A program made the translations under genes and the position numbers. Positions 4,903 to 5,585 of a stretch of DNA of 5,585 bases are shown piece after piece. The stretch's first letter is position 1. Each line of letters starts with the position of its first letter. Under the pieces are notes generated by a model. That model made no database searches. It worked only from the letters and a program-made list of their open reading frames with translations, and had not been told where the DNA came from. The stretch is taken from contig JABIQF010000189.1 in NCBI GenBank assembly GCA_018668095.1, forward strand, positions 1-5,585, given 5' to 3'. The stretch is from Cellvibrionales bacterium (GTDB lineage: Bacteria; Pseudomonadota; Gammaproteobacteria; Pseudomonadales; UBA7434).

Positions 4903-5585
4903 CTATTTAGAAACGATATTCTCAAGTGTATAAGCGGCTAACTTGCCTTTATTAGAGTAAACATAAAGTAAGTTATCAACGACACGCATAGGGACTCTGA
5001 CACCCGAACCATCGATTTTTGTGCGGCCAATAATAGCGCCATCAATTTGCGACATGACATGAATATAGCCATCAAAATCGGCAATAAGCAGAAAGCCACC
5101 AAAGACAACCGGCGCACTTAACTGTCGATTTAATAATGCAGATTGCTCCCAACGCTGCTCGCCTGACTCAGCATCTACAGCAAAGAGGCGACCTTTTTCA
5201 TTCACCGCATAAATATTTTTAAAGCCTTCGGCTACTTCGCGATAGCTAGAAATATCAAAGCGCCATAACGGTCGCCCATCGCGCTTTAAAAACGCAAATA
5301 AGTGACCATTAAAACTCGCCGCATAAACGCGGCTTGTAGAAACTAAAGGCGAAGCATCGACATCAACAATGCGATCAATCTCTGACTGCCCTTTGGCAAT
5401 AGCGACTGGCTTATCCCAAATAAGATTACCGTTAGTGATATCAACAGCCACTAATTTACCAGTTGCAAAACCCGTATAGGCAATGCCGTTTTCAATAACC
5501 GGTGTGGCCGTACCCCTTAACGTCAGAACGGGTGTATCGCTGGTATAAACCCATAGCTGTTCGCCGCTGTCAGCATTCAGGCCAA
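4903..5585 (-). CDS. bamB: Outer-membrane assembly lipoprotein BamB, C-terminal part (5' end outside the window)
   Basis: BamB is a periplasmic beta-propeller lipoprotein of the BAM complex that binds BamA and supports outer-membrane protein assembly. The frame is open from the right edge to a TAG stop, giving 226 residues of an expected roughly 380-390. The N-terminus and lipoprotein signal are therefore missing. A GTG at 5449-5451 is internal and should not be taken as the start. PQQ-like propeller blade repeats are visible: NADSGEQLWVY, AVDITNGNLIWDK, FLKRDGRPLWRFD and AVDAESGEQRWEQ. The motif VLTLRG corresponds to E. coli Leu173, Leu175 and Arg176, and DVDASP to Asp227 and Asp229, residues reported as important for BamA binding, so the interaction surface appears kept. 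Position directly upstream of der matches the conserved order. Confidence 0.95.
   Translation of the reverse strand, partial: GLNADSGEQLWVYTSDTPVLTLRGTATPVIENGIAYTGFATGKLVAVDITNGNLIWDKPVAIAKGQSEIDRIVDVDASPLVSTSRVYAASFNGHLFAFLKRDGRPLWRFDISSYREVAEGFKNIYAVNEKGRLFAVDAESGEQRWEQSALLNRQLSAPVVFGGFLLIADFDGYIHVMSQIDGAIIGRTKIDGSGVRVPMRVVDNLLYVYSNKGKLAAYTLENIVSK

Noticed and set aside
5449..5451. GTG as start of a 182-residue protein
   Set aside because: The same frame stays open to the window edge and encodes the BamB blades just upstream, so this codon is internal.

Overview
The window looks like part of a gammaproteobacterial chromosome with moderate to AT-rich composition. Two gene pairs point there: nlpD-rpoS, with an RpoS whose core closely follows the E. 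coli protein, and bamB-der, a well-known gammaproteobacterial neighbourhood. I cannot name a genus from the sequence alone. Apart from the repeats at the left edge and the orientation of yqaA, this is housekeeping DNA, and I found no sign of a new defence, mobile or biosynthetic system.

Layout. Positions 1-570 hold no gene I can support. They contain two diverged direct copies of a hairpin-rich repeat (1-222 and 368-535) separated by a 145-nt spacer; the first copy carries an extra GC-rich block of small palindromes. A strong bidirectional-type terminator (571-604) closes the rpoS transcript. On the minus strand follow rpoS (636-1616) and, 65 nt upstream of it, nlpD (1682-2452). A 220-nt divergent intergenic region separates nlpD from a plus-strand YqaA/DedA-like membrane protein gene (2673-3260). 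A heptamer tandem repeat and a rho-independent terminator lie between the convergent yqaA and der. The minus strand then carries der (best start 4783, not the longer TTG-started frame) and, after a 119-nt gap with small inverted repeats, the 3' part of bamB, which runs off the right edge.

How the genes work together. RpoS is the stationary-phase and general-stress sigma factor, and NlpD is the envelope lipoprotein usually encoded just before it. BamB is an outer-membrane lipoprotein of the BAM beta-barrel assembly machine, and Der is the essential two-domain GTPase of 50S ribosome maturation. The most interesting coding observation is that this NlpD keeps all the LytM/M23 zinc-site and catalytic residues that E. 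coli NlpD has lost, so it could be an active peptidoglycan hydrolase and not only an amidase activator.
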